Part shown: positions 16,299-24,239 of the stretch, in pieces
Layout: each line of letters opens with the position of its first letter
Position numbering within the stretch: the first letter of the stretch is position 1
Assembly (NCBI RefSeq): GCF_014205215.1
Contig: NZ_JACHNC010000001.1
Span: forward strand, 5,824,501 to 5,888,500
DNA length: 64,000 nucleotides
Direction of reading: 5' to 3'
Source of the DNA: Actinoplanes lobatus
GTDB lineage: Bacteria > Actinomycetota > Actinomycetes > Mycobacteriales > Micromonosporaceae
The notes under the pieces: generated by a model
Seen by the model: only the letters and a program-made list of their open reading frames with translations
Told to the model about the DNA's origin: nothing
Databases searched by the model: none
Translations under genes and position numbers: made by a program

Positions 16299-16991
16299 TT
16301 AGCCCTCGGGTACGACAAAACCGGTGAGCAGCCCGTCGACCAGCGCCCGCAGGCCGGTCCGGTAGGTGTCCTGCGCGGCGAGGACCCGCCACTGGTCGCC
16401 GATGGCCGCCAGGGTCGGCGTGCGGGCCGGGTCGAACCCGGTGAAGTCGACGTCCCGCAGCGTCGTCCGCCCGCCGGCCGAGTGGATGCGGACCAGGAGC
16501 TCGCCGACCGTGTAGTACCAGATGCTGCGGAACACGTGCACGGCCTGCTCGCGGGTGCAGCCGCAGTCCACGGCACCGGCCACGATGGTCTCCACCATGC
16601 CGGTCAGTGGCTCGCCGACCAGCCCGAGCAGGCCGTCGGTGGTGACCACCTCGGCGGCCCACGGCCAGGCGGCGAGCGCGTCGTGCATGGTGGCCGCGGT
16701 GACGATCATCCGTTCCCGCGGGTCGTCCGGCAGGTCGGGGCGGGGGATCTGGGCCGCGTACTCGCTCAGCATCAGCAGCAGCAGGTCCTGCTTGTCGCGT
16801 ACGTGGTGATAGAGGGTCGTCGTCCCGATGCCGAGCTCGGCGGCGAGCCGCCGGACGGTGAGCCGCTCCCAGCCGTCCTGGTCGATGAGGCGGCCGGCGG
16901 CGGCCATGATCTGCGCGCGGGAGGTCACCGGGGGGCGGCCGGTGCGGCCGGTCGATGCGTCGGTTCGGGGCACGGACCCATCTTCGGCCAT
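16299..16991 (-). CDS. TetR-family repressor
   Basis: A 230-residue TetR-type regulator. The helix-turn-helix lies at about residues 24-70 (I-M-A-A-A-G-R-L-I-D..., L-T-V-R-R-L-A-A-E-L-G-I-G-T-T-T-L-Y-H-H-V), and the C-terminal ligand domain resembles the TetR_C type with W-P-W-A. It is divergent from an MFS efflux gene, with only 35 bp between the start codons, and a 20-bp palindrome covers the MFS start. This is the usual arrangement of a drug-responsive repressor and its pump. Confidence 0.88.
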   Translation of the reverse strand: MAEDGSVPRTDASTGRTGRPPVTSRAQIMAAAGRLIDQDGWERLTVRRLAAELGIGTTTLYHHVRDKQDLLLLMLSEYAAQIPRPDLPDDPRERMIVTAATMHDALAAWPWAAEVVTTDGLLGLVGEPLTGMVETIVAGAVDCGCTREQAVHVFRSIWYYTVGELLVRIHSAGGRTTLRDVDFTGFDPARTPTLAAIGDQWRVLAAQDTYRTGLRALVDGLLTGFVVPEG

Positions 16992-17017
16992 TTCCCTCGG
17001 CGAGGGTTCACTGCTAC

Positions 17018-17037
17018 TTTCGGAACATGTTCCGAAA
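17018..17037. promoter_or_regulatory. 20-bp palindromic operator over MFS start codon
   Basis: TTTCGGAACATGTTCCGAAA is a perfect palindrome whose centre holds the MFS ATG at 17027. TACTTT at 17015-17020 is a -10 candidate ending 6 nt before the ATG, so a leaderless transcript would start inside the operator. TetR binding here would block initiation completely. Confidence 0.75.
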
Positions 17038-18508
17038 ATCGCCTCTCGCCGCTGTCGCCGTCGTGCAGTTCATGGTGTCGCTGGATCTGTCGGTGGTTAA
17101 CGTCGGACTTCCGCGCATCGCCGCCGGGCTCGGATTCAGCCCGCTCGGCCTGACCTGGGTCATCCACGCCTACGCCCTCACCTTCGGCGGGCTCCTCCTG
17201 CTCGGGGGTAAAGCCGCCGACCGCTACGGCCGGAAACGGGTGCTGCTGGCCGGTCTCGCCGGCTTCGCCCTCGCCTGCCTCGCCGGCGGTCTCGCCCAGA
17301 GCCCCGGCCAGCTCGTCGCCGCCCGCGCCGCCCAGGGCATCGGCGCCGCGGCCGTCGCCCCGGCCGCGCTGGCCCTGCTCACCGCCGCCTTCCCGGCCGG
17401 TCGGCCGCGGGTCCGCGCGTTCGGCGTGTGGAGCGCCATGAACGCGGCGGGCGGCGCCCTCGGCGTGCTCGTCGGCGGCGTCCTCACCGAGTACGCCGGA
17501 TGGCGCTGGACCATGTTCGTCAGCGTCCCGATGGCCGCCGTCGCCTACACCCTGGCCTGGCGCGTCGACGCCGACCGGCCGCCCGCGCCCAGCGCCCGTC
17601 CCGACGTGCTCGGCGGGATCCTGGCGACCGCCGGGATGACTCTGCTCGTGTTCGGCGTCGTCCGTACCGACCGGCACGGCTGGACCTCGGCGGCCACCCT
17701 GATCACCCTGGCCGTCGCGGTCGCGCTGCTGGCCGCGTTCGTGGCCGTCGAACGGGCCACCACCCGCGACCCGCTGATCCGGTTCGAACTGCTCGCCAAC
17801 CGCTCGGTGGCCGGCGCCAACGGCTACAACCTGCTGGTCGGCGCGGCGATGGCCGCCGCGTTCTACTTCGCGTCGCTCTACCTGCAACGGGTTCTGGACA
17901 TCGGGCCCGCCCTGGCCGGGGCCATGTTCCTGCCGTTCTCGCTCGGCGTGGTGGCCGGATCGGTGCTGGCCGTCAAACTCGGCTACCGGGTCGCGCCGCG
18001 CACCCTGCTCATCGCCGGCGGACTGCTGACCGCCGCCGGCTTCGCCTGGTTCAGCCGGATCAGCCCGGACGGGACCTTCGCCGCCGACGTCCTCGGGCCG
18101 TCGATCGTCGCCAGTGCCGGATTCGGACTCTGCCTCGCCCCGGTCGTCTCCACCGCGACCGCCGGCGTTCCGCCGGAGCAGGCGGGAACGGCGTCCGGCC
18201 TGCTCAACAGCTCCCGCCAGATCGGCGCGTCACTCGGTCTCGCCGCCCTCGGCACGGCGGCCCAGCACCGCACCGGCGACATCGCCACCGCGACGTCGCT
18301 CACCGACGGTTACGCCCTCGCCTTCACGCTCAGCGCCACCCTGCTGCTGGCCGCGGTCGTCGTCGCGATCACCGTCCTGCCCCGGAATCCCGCCACCGCC
18401 GACGCGAATCCCGCTACCGGTGGCGCGAATCCCGGTACCGGTGGCGCGAATCCCGTTACCGGCGGCGCGATGCGCTCATCCGCGAGGAGAACCGAGCCAG
18501 CCGGGTAG
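17027..18508 (+). CDS. DHA2-type MFS efflux transporter
   Basis: A 493-residue membrane transporter with 14 predicted helices, of the drug:H+ antiporter-2 family. Motif A is seen as G-K-A-A-D-R-Y-G-R-K-R after helix 2, W-V-I-H-A-Y-A-L belongs to helix 2, and the D1 and C motifs (S-L-D-L-S-V-V-N-V in helix 1; G-P-type turn in helix 5) are recognisable. Likely role is export of a toxic compound sensed by the adjacent TetR. The C-terminal tail consists of repeated A-N-P-x-T-G-G units encoded by a 21-bp tandem repeat. There is no ribosome site before the ATG. Confidence 0.88.
   Translation: MFRKSPLAAVAVVQFMVSLDLSVVNVGLPRIAAGLGFSPLGLTWVIHAYALTFGGLLLLGGKAADRYGRKRVLLAGLAGFALACLAGGLAQSPGQLVAARAAQGIGAAAVAPAALALLTAAFPAGRPRVRAFGVWSAMNAAGGALGVLVGGVLTEYAGWRWTMFVSVPMAAVAYTLAWRVDADRPPAPSARPDVLGGILATAGMTLLVFGVVRTDRHGWTSAATLITLAVAVALLAAFVAVERATTRDPLIRFELLANRSVAGANGYNLLVGAAMAAAFYFASLYLQRVLDIGPALAGAMFLPFSLGVVAGSVLAVKLGYRVAPRTLLIAGGLLTAAGFAWFSRISPDGTFAADVLGPSIVASAGFGLCLAPVVSTATAGVPPEQAGTASGLLNSSRQIGASLGLAALGTAAQHRTGDIATATSLTDGYALAFTLSATLLLAAVVVAITVLPRNPATADANPATGGANPGTGGANPVTGGAMRSSARRTEPAG
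18380..18463 (+). repeat. 21-bp tandem repeat in MFS 3' end
   Basis: Four adjacent 21-bp units (18380, 18401, 18422, 18443), the last three nearly identical, encode the repeated tail A-N-P-A/G/V-T-G-G of the MFS protein. The repeat keeps the frame, so length changes would not break the gene. Confidence 0.85.
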
Positions 18509-18652
18509 GGAGCAGCTGGGGTTACGGTCGAGGTCCAGGTCAATAGGACGCACGTTCCAGGCGCTCACGTCGTACCGGTGAAAGGGGTTGATCTGATCGC
18601 GACGTGGCCTGGCCGGCTCTCATCCGCGGCCCGCTCGTGATGGAGTGCCGGC

Positions 18653-19120
18653 ATGGTTGATTTCACCGCGACATTGCCGCGCAAGCGGATGGGCGCCGGG
18701 GTCCTGCTCCTCGACCCGGTGGGGCGGGTGCTGCTGGTCGAGCCCACCTACAAGCCCGATTGGGAGATTCCCGGCGGGGCGGTCGAGGCCGACGAATCGC
18801 CGCGGGCGGCGGCCGTCCGCGAGCTCGCGGAGGAACTCGCGCTGACCACGCCGGTCGGCCGGATCCTGGTGACCGACTGGGTTCCGCCGCGCGACGGCCG
18901 CACCGAAGGATTGATGCTGGTCTTCGACGGCGGAACCCTTACGCCGCAACAGATTGCGGACATCGTCGTGCCCGAGGCCGAACTGCGTGGATGGGCCTGG
19001 TGCACACCGGACGAGGCCGCGGCGCGCCTGTCGCCGCTGCTGGCCCGCAGGGTCACCGCGGCCGTTCTGGCCAAAACCGACGGCACCGCACGCTATCTGG
19101 AAAACGGCGTCACGATCTAA
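18653..19120 (+). CDS. Nudix hydrolase
   Basis: A 155-residue Nudix enzyme that should cleave a nucleoside diphosphate linked to another moiety. The Nudix box runs from Gly42 to Leu64: G-x5-E48 ... R56-E57-L-x-E60-E61-L-A. The usual glycine after the E-E-x step is Ala63, a tolerated change. The 39 residues before the box form the typical beta strands (G-A-G-V-L-L-L-D, V-L-L-V-E-P). ATG at 18653 follows GGAG. It lies alone, with 144 bp to the MFS gene. Confidence 0.87.
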   Translation: MVDFTATLPRKRMGAGVLLLDPVGRVLLVEPTYKPDWEIPGGAVEADESPRAAAVRELAEELALTTPVGRILVTDWVPPRDGRTEGLMLVFDGGTLTPQQIADIVVPEAELRGWAWCTPDEAAARLSPLLARRVTAAVLAKTDGTARYLENGVTI

Positions 19121-19300
19121 TTCGCGGCCGGGCCGATCGCCGAGGCGGGTCCCCACCAGTGGGGCCGGCATGTTCCGGGTGTGGGTTTCCTCGCCGCGGG
19201 CGGTTCCCGGCTGGCCGTGGGGGCGAGTTCCAACAGCCCCCCGCAGCCGTCCGGACCACCCACTCAAGCGCGTAGAGCGGTGCCCGCTGGCGAAGTGACT

Positions 19301-19320
19301 GCCCGGCCCAGCGGCCGGGC
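19301..19320 (+). terminator. Possible hairpin terminator
   Basis: Perfect 8-bp stem with a CAGC loop, 180 bp downstream of the Nudix gene. The distance and lack of a T tract make the assignment tentative. Confidence 0.35.
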
Positions 19321-19568
19321 GGTTGTCGGGCGCTTCGGCCTGGAGCGGGCAGGTGGTCGCCGGGCTTGGCGGGACGGGGTTGGTGCGGTGGGGACGGCGT
19401 CGCGCGTACCGATGAATGTGGGTGTTGGTTTGCGATTGTTCGCGTTCACTATTGGTGCGCGGCGTTGCCGGTAAGGACCAGGAAAACCGGTGGGTAGAGC
19501 GTGTCCATAACGCTCTGACCAGGCGCGTAGCGGCCGTACGGGCGGGCCGGTTCCGGAACCTGAATGTA

Positions 19569-19598
19569 TTGACAGGATTACTAACTGGTGCCTAGATA
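19569..19598 (+). promoter_or_regulatory. Promoter of sugar ABC operon
   Basis: TTGACA at 19569-19574 and TAGATA at 19593-19598 with an 18-bp spacer, about 70 bp before the start of the substrate-binding protein gene. The -35 box is a perfect consensus. Confidence 0.65.
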
Positions 19599-19665
19599 TG
19601 TTCATCTGTGATTGAAAACGTCTCAGCGCTCACGCTTCGCTGTTCAGTTTTGGGGAGTCATGTTG

Positions 19666-20736
19666 ATGAAGTCTGCCCACCGCCGGGTGGCGGTCGCCGC
19701 CCTGGCCGCCACCTTCGTCGTGTCCGGCTGCGCCAAGTCGGAGGATGAGCCGGCCGCCACCGGCGCCGGCGCGGCGCCGGCCGCCTCGCAGGTCGTGCAG
19801 TCGGCCGCCCCGGGCGCCGCCACCTGCACGATCGACCAGCACGGCGGCGAGAAGATCGATCTCAAGACGGCGAAGGTCGGCTTCTCGCAGTCGGAGAAGG
19901 AGGCGAACCCGTTCCGGATCGCCGAAACCCAGTCGATCAAGGACGAGGCCGCCAAGCTCGGCATCACCCAGTTGACGACGGCCAATGCGAACTCGCAGTT
20001 CAACAAGCAGATCAGTGACGTCGAGCAGATGATCGACGCGGGCGTGCAGCTGCTGGTCATCGCGCCGCTGAACTCGGATGGCTGGGACTCGGTGTTCGCC
20101 AAGGCTTCGGCCAAGAAGATCCCGATCGTCACCATCGACCGGAAGATCAACGCGGCCGCCTGCAAGGACTACCTGACCTTCATCGGCTCCGACTTCGCCG
20201 AGCAGGGCAAGCGCGCCGCCGACGAGATGGCCAAGGCGCTCGGCAACAAGGGCGAGGTGGCGATCCTGCTGGGCGCGCCCGGCAACAACGTCACCACGCT
20301 GCGGACCAGTGGCTTCAAGGACCAGATGGCGAAGATCGCCCCGGACATCAAGATCACCTTCGAGCAGACCGGCAACTTCTCCCGCGAGGAGGGCCAGAAG
20401 GTCGCCGAGCAGCTGCTCCAGTCCAAGCCGAACATCAACGGCATCTACGGCGAGAACGACGAGATGGCCCTCGGCGCGGTCACCGCGCTCAAGGGCGCCG
20501 GCAAGAAGCCCGGCGACGTCAAGATCGTGTCGATCGACGGTACCAAGGGCGCGGTCCAGGGCATCGTCGACGGCTGGATCTCGGCGGTCATCGAGTCCAA
20601 CCCCCGGTTCGGCCCGCTCGCCTTCTCCACCGCGGGCGACTTCTTCGGGGGCAAGCCGGTCGGCCAGGACATCATCATCGCCGACCGCTCCTACGACGAG
20701 AGCAACGCCAAGGCCGACCTGGCCAGCGCTTACTGA
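19666..20736 (+). CDS. YtfQ-like sugar-binding lipoprotein of ABC importer
   Basis: A 356-residue periplasmic-type binding protein held to the membrane by a lipid. The lipobox V-S-G-C puts Cys near residue 22. The mature part follows E. coli YtfQ (galactofuranose binding) closely: V-G-F-S-Q-x-E, N-P-F-R-I-A-E-T, I-A-P-L-N-S-D-G-W-D-S-V, D-R-K-I, N-D-E-M-A-L-G-A. It should deliver a furanose-type or related monosaccharide to the two permeases downstream. GGGGAG is 8 nt from ATG 19666; an in-frame ATG at 19660 is too close to it. Confidence 0.85.
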   Translation: MKSAHRRVAVAALAATFVVSGCAKSEDEPAATGAGAAPAASQVVQSAAPGAATCTIDQHGGEKIDLKTAKVGFSQSEKEANPFRIAETQSIKDEAAKLGITQLTTANANSQFNKQISDVEQMIDAGVQLLVIAPLNSDGWDSVFAKASAKKIPIVTIDRKINAAACKDYLTFIGSDFAEQGKRAADEMAKALGNKGEVAILLGAPGNNVTTLRTSGFKDQMAKIAPDIKITFEQTGNFSREEGQKVAEQLLQSKPNINGIYGENDEMALGAVTALKGAGKKPGDVKIVSIDGTKGAVQGIVDGWISAVIESNPRFGPLAFSTAGDFFGGKPVGQDIIIADRSYDESNAKADLASAY

Positions 20737-20764
20737 TCCAGATCAAGACCAAGGAGAGGTACGC

Positions 20765-22276
20765 GTGACGCTGCTCGAAGTGGCCGGCGTGTCCAAGGTC
20801 TTCCCCGGGGTGCGGGCGCTCGACGACGTGTCGTTCGCGCTGCGGCCCGGGGAGGTCCACGCGCTGGTCGGTGAGAACGGCGCCGGCAAATCCACCCTGA
20901 TCAAGGTGCTCACCGGCGTCTACCGTCCGGACGCCGGTGAGCTCCGCTACCAGGGAGAGCCGGTGTCCTTCGCGACGCCGATGGACGCCCAGCGGGCCGG
21001 CATCTCGACCATCTACCAGGAGGTCAACCTCATCCCGCTGATGAGCGTGGCCCAGAACCTGTTCCTCGGCCGCGAACTCCGCACGAACCTGGGCCTCGTC
21101 GACCGCACCCGGATGGACCGCGAGGCCCGCGACATCCTGGCCGGATACGGGGTCACCACCGACGTACGGGAAAGGCTCGGCTCTCTGCCGCTCGGCGCCC
21201 AGCAGATGGTCGCCCTGGCCCGCGCCGTCATGATCGACGCCAAGGTCGTCGTCATGGACGAGCCCACCTCGTCCCTGGAGCCCCGCGAGGTGGAGACGCT
21301 CTTCGGCGTCATCCAGGACCTGCACGAACGCGGCATCGGCATCATCTACGTCTCGCACCGGATGGACGAGCTCTACCGGATCTGCGACACCGTCACCATC
21401 CTGCGCGACGGAAAACTGGTGCACACCGGCAAACTCGCCGACCTGGAACGGGTCCGCCTGGTCGCGCTGATGCTCGGCCGTGAGGTCTCCGACGTTCGCC
21501 GCGAGGGTTTCACGGTCTTCACCGGCGACCACGCGGCGGCCGACGACACCCCGGTCCTGCGCGTGTCCGGGCTCAGCAGCCGCAACCGGCTGCACGACAT
21601 CAGCTTCGGCGTACGCCCCGGTGAGGTCGTCGGGCTCGGTGGCCTGCTCGGCGCCGGCCGCAGCGAGACCATCAAGGCGATCGCCGGCGCCTACCCGGTC
21701 GACAGTGGCGAGATCGAGGTGGACGGGACGCCGCTGCGCCACCCGACCACGGTCAAGGCGGTCGCCGCCGGCATCGCGGTGCAACCCGAGGACCGCAAGG
21801 CCGAGGGCATCATCCCCGGCCTGTCCATCCGGGAGAACATCGCACTGTCCATCCTGCCCCGGATGTCGACCTTCGGCCTGGTCTCGGACACGAAGATCGA
21901 CGAAGTGGTCGACCGGTTCATGACACGGCTCCGGATCAAGGCGTCCAGCCCGCACCAGCGAGTCGGCGACCTGTCCGGCGGCAACCAGCAGAAAGTGCTG
22001 CTCGCTCGCCTCCTCGCCACCGGCCCCAAGGTGCTCCTGCTCGACGAGCCCACCCGCGGCATCGACGTCGGCGCCAAGGCCGAAGTTCAGGCGCTCATCG
22101 ACGAACTCGCCGCCGAAGGACTCGGCGTCGTGCTCGTCTCCTCCGACGCCGAGGAACTCGTCGAAGGCTCCGGCCGGGTCGTGGTCCTCCGCGACGGCGC
22201 CGTCGTCGGCGTCCTCACCGGCGAGGACGTCACCACCGAGAGCCTGCTCGCCACGATCGCGGAGGCCGGCGCATGA
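20765..22276 (+). CDS. Sugar ABC importer ATPase with two nucleotide-binding domains
   Basis: A 503-residue RbsA/YtfR-type ATPase with two tandem ABC modules. Module 1 has a full Walker A (G-E-N-G-A-G-K-S-T) and Walker B (V-V-V-M-D-E-P-T) but a divergent signature (L-P-L-G-A-Q-Q-M). Module 2 has the degenerate Walker A normal for this family (G-L-L-G-A-G-R-S-E) and a complete signature L-S-G-G-N-Q-Q-K. The start is GTG 20765 after AAGGAG. The stop overlaps the next ATG by 4 bp, so translation is coupled. Confidence 0.92.
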   Translation: MTLLEVAGVSKVFPGVRALDDVSFALRPGEVHALVGENGAGKSTLIKVLTGVYRPDAGELRYQGEPVSFATPMDAQRAGISTIYQEVNLIPLMSVAQNLFLGRELRTNLGLVDRTRMDREARDILAGYGVTTDVRERLGSLPLGAQQMVALARAVMIDAKVVVMDEPTSSLEPREVETLFGVIQDLHERGIGIIYVSHRMDELYRICDTVTILRDGKLVHTGKLADLERVRLVALMLGREVSDVRREGFTVFTGDHAAADDTPVLRVSGLSSRNRLHDISFGVRPGEVVGLGGLLGAGRSETIKAIAGAYPVDSGEIEVDGTPLRHPTTVKAVAAGIAVQPEDRKAEGIIPGLSIRENIALSILPRMSTFGLVSDTKIDEVVDRFMTRLRIKASSPHQRVGDLSGGNQQKVLLARLLATGPKVLLLDEPTRGIDVGAKAEVQALIDELAAEGLGVVLVSSDAEELVEGSGRVVVLRDGAVVGVLTGEDVTTESLLATIAEAGA

Positions 22277-23223
22277 CCACCCTCGCCCTCACCACACCCC
22301 GCCGCGCCGACCGGCTGCCGAAGTACGGCGTCTACATCGCCATCGCGGCGCTGGTCGTCTACAACGCGGCCTTCACCCCGTACTTCCTCACCGTCAGCAA
22401 CCTGCGTATCCAGCTCATCCAGGTCGCCCCGATCATCATCGTGGCGCTCGGCATGGCCCTGGTCATCGGCACCGAGGGCATCGACCTCTCGGTCGGCGCG
22501 GTGATGGCCCTCGCGGCGGCCCTCATACCCCTCTATCTGGGGTACGGGGTGATCGCGGCCGTCCTCGTCTCGTTGCTGGCCGGGGTGGCCGTCGGCCTGA
22601 TCAACGGCGCCCTGGTCGCGAAGGTGGGCCTGCAACCGATCGTCGCCACCCTCGCCCTCTTCGTCGGCGGCCGCGGCCTGGCCGTCGTCATCTCCGACGG
22701 GCAGCTCCGGGACATCCGCAACGCCGACCTCATCTACCTGGGCTCCGGCGATCTGCTCGGCATCCCGGTGCTGGTGTGGACCGCCGCCCTGGCCATCCTG
22801 GTCGTGGCGTTCACGGTCCGGCGAACCGTCTTCGGCCGCAGGCTTCTCGCCATCGGCGGCAACCGGCCCGCCGCCGAACTCGCCGGGCTCCCGGTCCAGC
22901 GCGTCCTGATCACCGTCTACGTGCTGTGCGCGGTCCTCGCCGCGATCGCCGGACTGCTGTCGGTCGGCCGGATCCAGTCGAGCGACGCCTCCTCGATCGG
23001 CCTGCTCATCGAACTGTCCGCGATCACCGCGGTGGTCGTCGGCGGCACCCCGCTGACCGGCGGCCGGGTACGCGTCCTCGGCACGGTCGCCGGCGCCGTC
23101 CTGATGCAGCTCGTGATCGCCACCATGATCAAGAACAACCTGCCGCCGTCCACCACCGAGATGGTCCAGGCGGCCATCATCCTCGTCGCCGTCTACGCGG
23201 CCCGGGAAAGGAAGACCAGGTGA
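22273..23223 (+). CDS. Sugar ABC importer permease (YtfT-like)
   Basis: A 316-residue membrane permease of the branched BPD_transp_2 (RbsC) family with about nine helices. The motif G-T-E-G-I-D-L-S-V-G-A-V is the family signature in the second cytoplasmic-side segment, and the coupling loop G-G-N-R-P-A-A-E-L-A-G contacts the ATPase. It overlaps the ATPase gene and the next permease by 4 bp each. It forms half of a heterodimeric channel. Confidence 0.9.
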   Translation: MTTLALTTPRRADRLPKYGVYIAIAALVVYNAAFTPYFLTVSNLRIQLIQVAPIIIVALGMALVIGTEGIDLSVGAVMALAAALIPLYLGYGVIAAVLVSLLAGVAVGLINGALVAKVGLQPIVATLALFVGGRGLAVVISDGQLRDIRNADLIYLGSGDLLGIPVLVWTAALAILVVAFTVRRTVFGRRLLAIGGNRPAAELAGLPVQRVLITVYVLCAVLAAIAGLLSVGRIQSSDASSIGLLIELSAITAVVVGGTPLTGGRVRVLGTVAGAVLMQLVIATMIKNNLPPSTTEMVQAAIILVAVYAARERKTR

Positions 23224-24185
23224 CCGTACTGGCCGTCGCCCAACGCCGGGCCGGAACCGCCTTCCAACGGCAGGGCGCCCTCGCCGTGCTGGCCGTCGTG
23301 GTGCTGATCGCGTTCGGCGCGTTCCCGAACTTCCGCAGCCTCGACAACGCCGCCACCATCCTGGTCGCGGCCGCCCCACCGATGCTGATCGCGCTCGGCA
23401 TGACCTTCGTGATCATCACGGGTGGCATCGACCTGTCGGTCGGGTCGCTCTACGTGCTCGGCGGGGTCCTCGCCGCCTGGGCCTCCCAGTACGGTTTCGT
23501 CGCCGCGATCGCCGTGCCGCTCGCCGTCTGCGGTGCGATCGGGCTGCTCAACGGGGCGCTGATCGCCTACACCGGGATGGCGCCGTTCATCGTCACCCTG
23601 GCCGCGCTGCTCGGCGCCCGCGGCCTCATGCGCGCGGTCAGTGACGAGGGCTCCACCACCTACATCGTCCAGAACGACGCCTTCCACACCCTCGGCACCG
23701 GCTCCCTGCTCGGCATCGGCAACCAGGTGTGGCTGGTCGCGATCATCGTGCTGCTCGGCATGGTGGTGCTGTCCCGCACGCGATTCGGCAATTCCGTGTA
23801 CGCGGTGGGCGGCAGCGAGGACGCCGCCGCGCTCATGGGCGTCGCGGTCCGGCGTACCAGAATCGGGGTCTATGTCTTGTCGGGGTTGCTGGCCGGACTG
23901 GCCGGAACCATCAACGCCGCCAAACTCGGGTCAGGAGTGACCGTCCTGGGAGCGGGCATGGAACTCGACGCCATCGCCGCCGTCGTGATCGGCGGGACGC
24001 TGCTCACCGGCGGTGCGGGCACCATCGCCGGAACCGTGGCCGGAGTGCTGCTGCTCGGCGTCATCCAGAACCTGATCAACCAGGTCGGTGACCTGAACAG
24101 CAACTGGCAACAGGTGATCAGCGGCGCGTTTCTCGCGCTGGTCGTCGTCGCGCAGACCTATCTGGTACGCCTCCGTCGCACGTAG
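23220..24185 (+). CDS. Sugar ABC importer permease (YjfF-like)
   Basis: A 321-residue second RbsC-type permease, starting at GTG 23220 inside the previous stop (GTGA). It shows I-T-G-G-I-D-L-S-V-G-S-L-Y-V-L-G and V-G-G-S-E-D-A-A-A-L-M-G. Having two different permeases with one double ATPase and one binding protein is the YtfQ-YtfR-YtfT-YjfF layout, which supports a furanose-type substrate over ribose. No sugar kinase or regulator is linked. Confidence 0.9.
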   Translation: MTVLAVAQRRAGTAFQRQGALAVLAVVVLIAFGAFPNFRSLDNAATILVAAAPPMLIALGMTFVIITGGIDLSVGSLYVLGGVLAAWASQYGFVAAIAVPLAVCGAIGLLNGALIAYTGMAPFIVTLAALLGARGLMRAVSDEGSTTYIVQNDAFHTLGTGSLLGIGNQVWLVAIIVLLGMVVLSRTRFGNSVYAVGGSEDAAALMGVAVRRTRIGVYVLSGLLAGLAGTINAAKLGSGVTVLGAGMELDAIAAVVIGGTLLTGGAGTIAGTVAGVLLLGVIQNLINQVGDLNSNWQQVISGAFLALVVVAQTYLVRLRRT

Positions 24186-24203
24186 CGGGATAGGATCCGG
24201 TCC

Positions 24204-24239
24204 ATGATCGACAGAATCGAGCTCTCCCCGCGCGGATGA
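24204..24239 (+). CDS. 11-residue leaderless upstream ORF
   Basis: Short ORF M-I-D-R-I-E-L-S-P-R-G ending in TGA that overlaps the ATG of the next gene (ATGA, 24236-24239). TAGGAT ends 7 nt before its ATG, so it is the likely first codon of a leaderless transcript. The next gene has no ribosome site of its own. I infer that translation of this ORF feeds the downstream start by termination and restart. Confidence 0.5.
   Translation: MIDRIELSPRG

Larger units (their letters stand above)
19121..19665. other. Long intergenic region before sugar ABC operon
   Basis: About 545 bp without a supported gene. It holds a perfect 8-bp stem with a 4-nt loop at 19301-19320 (GCCCGGCC/GGCCGGGC), a weaker CCCC/GGGG hairpin at 19151-19164, and the importer promoter near 19569. 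Several open frames cross it but none shows family character. GC content drops towards the promoter. Confidence 0.6.
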
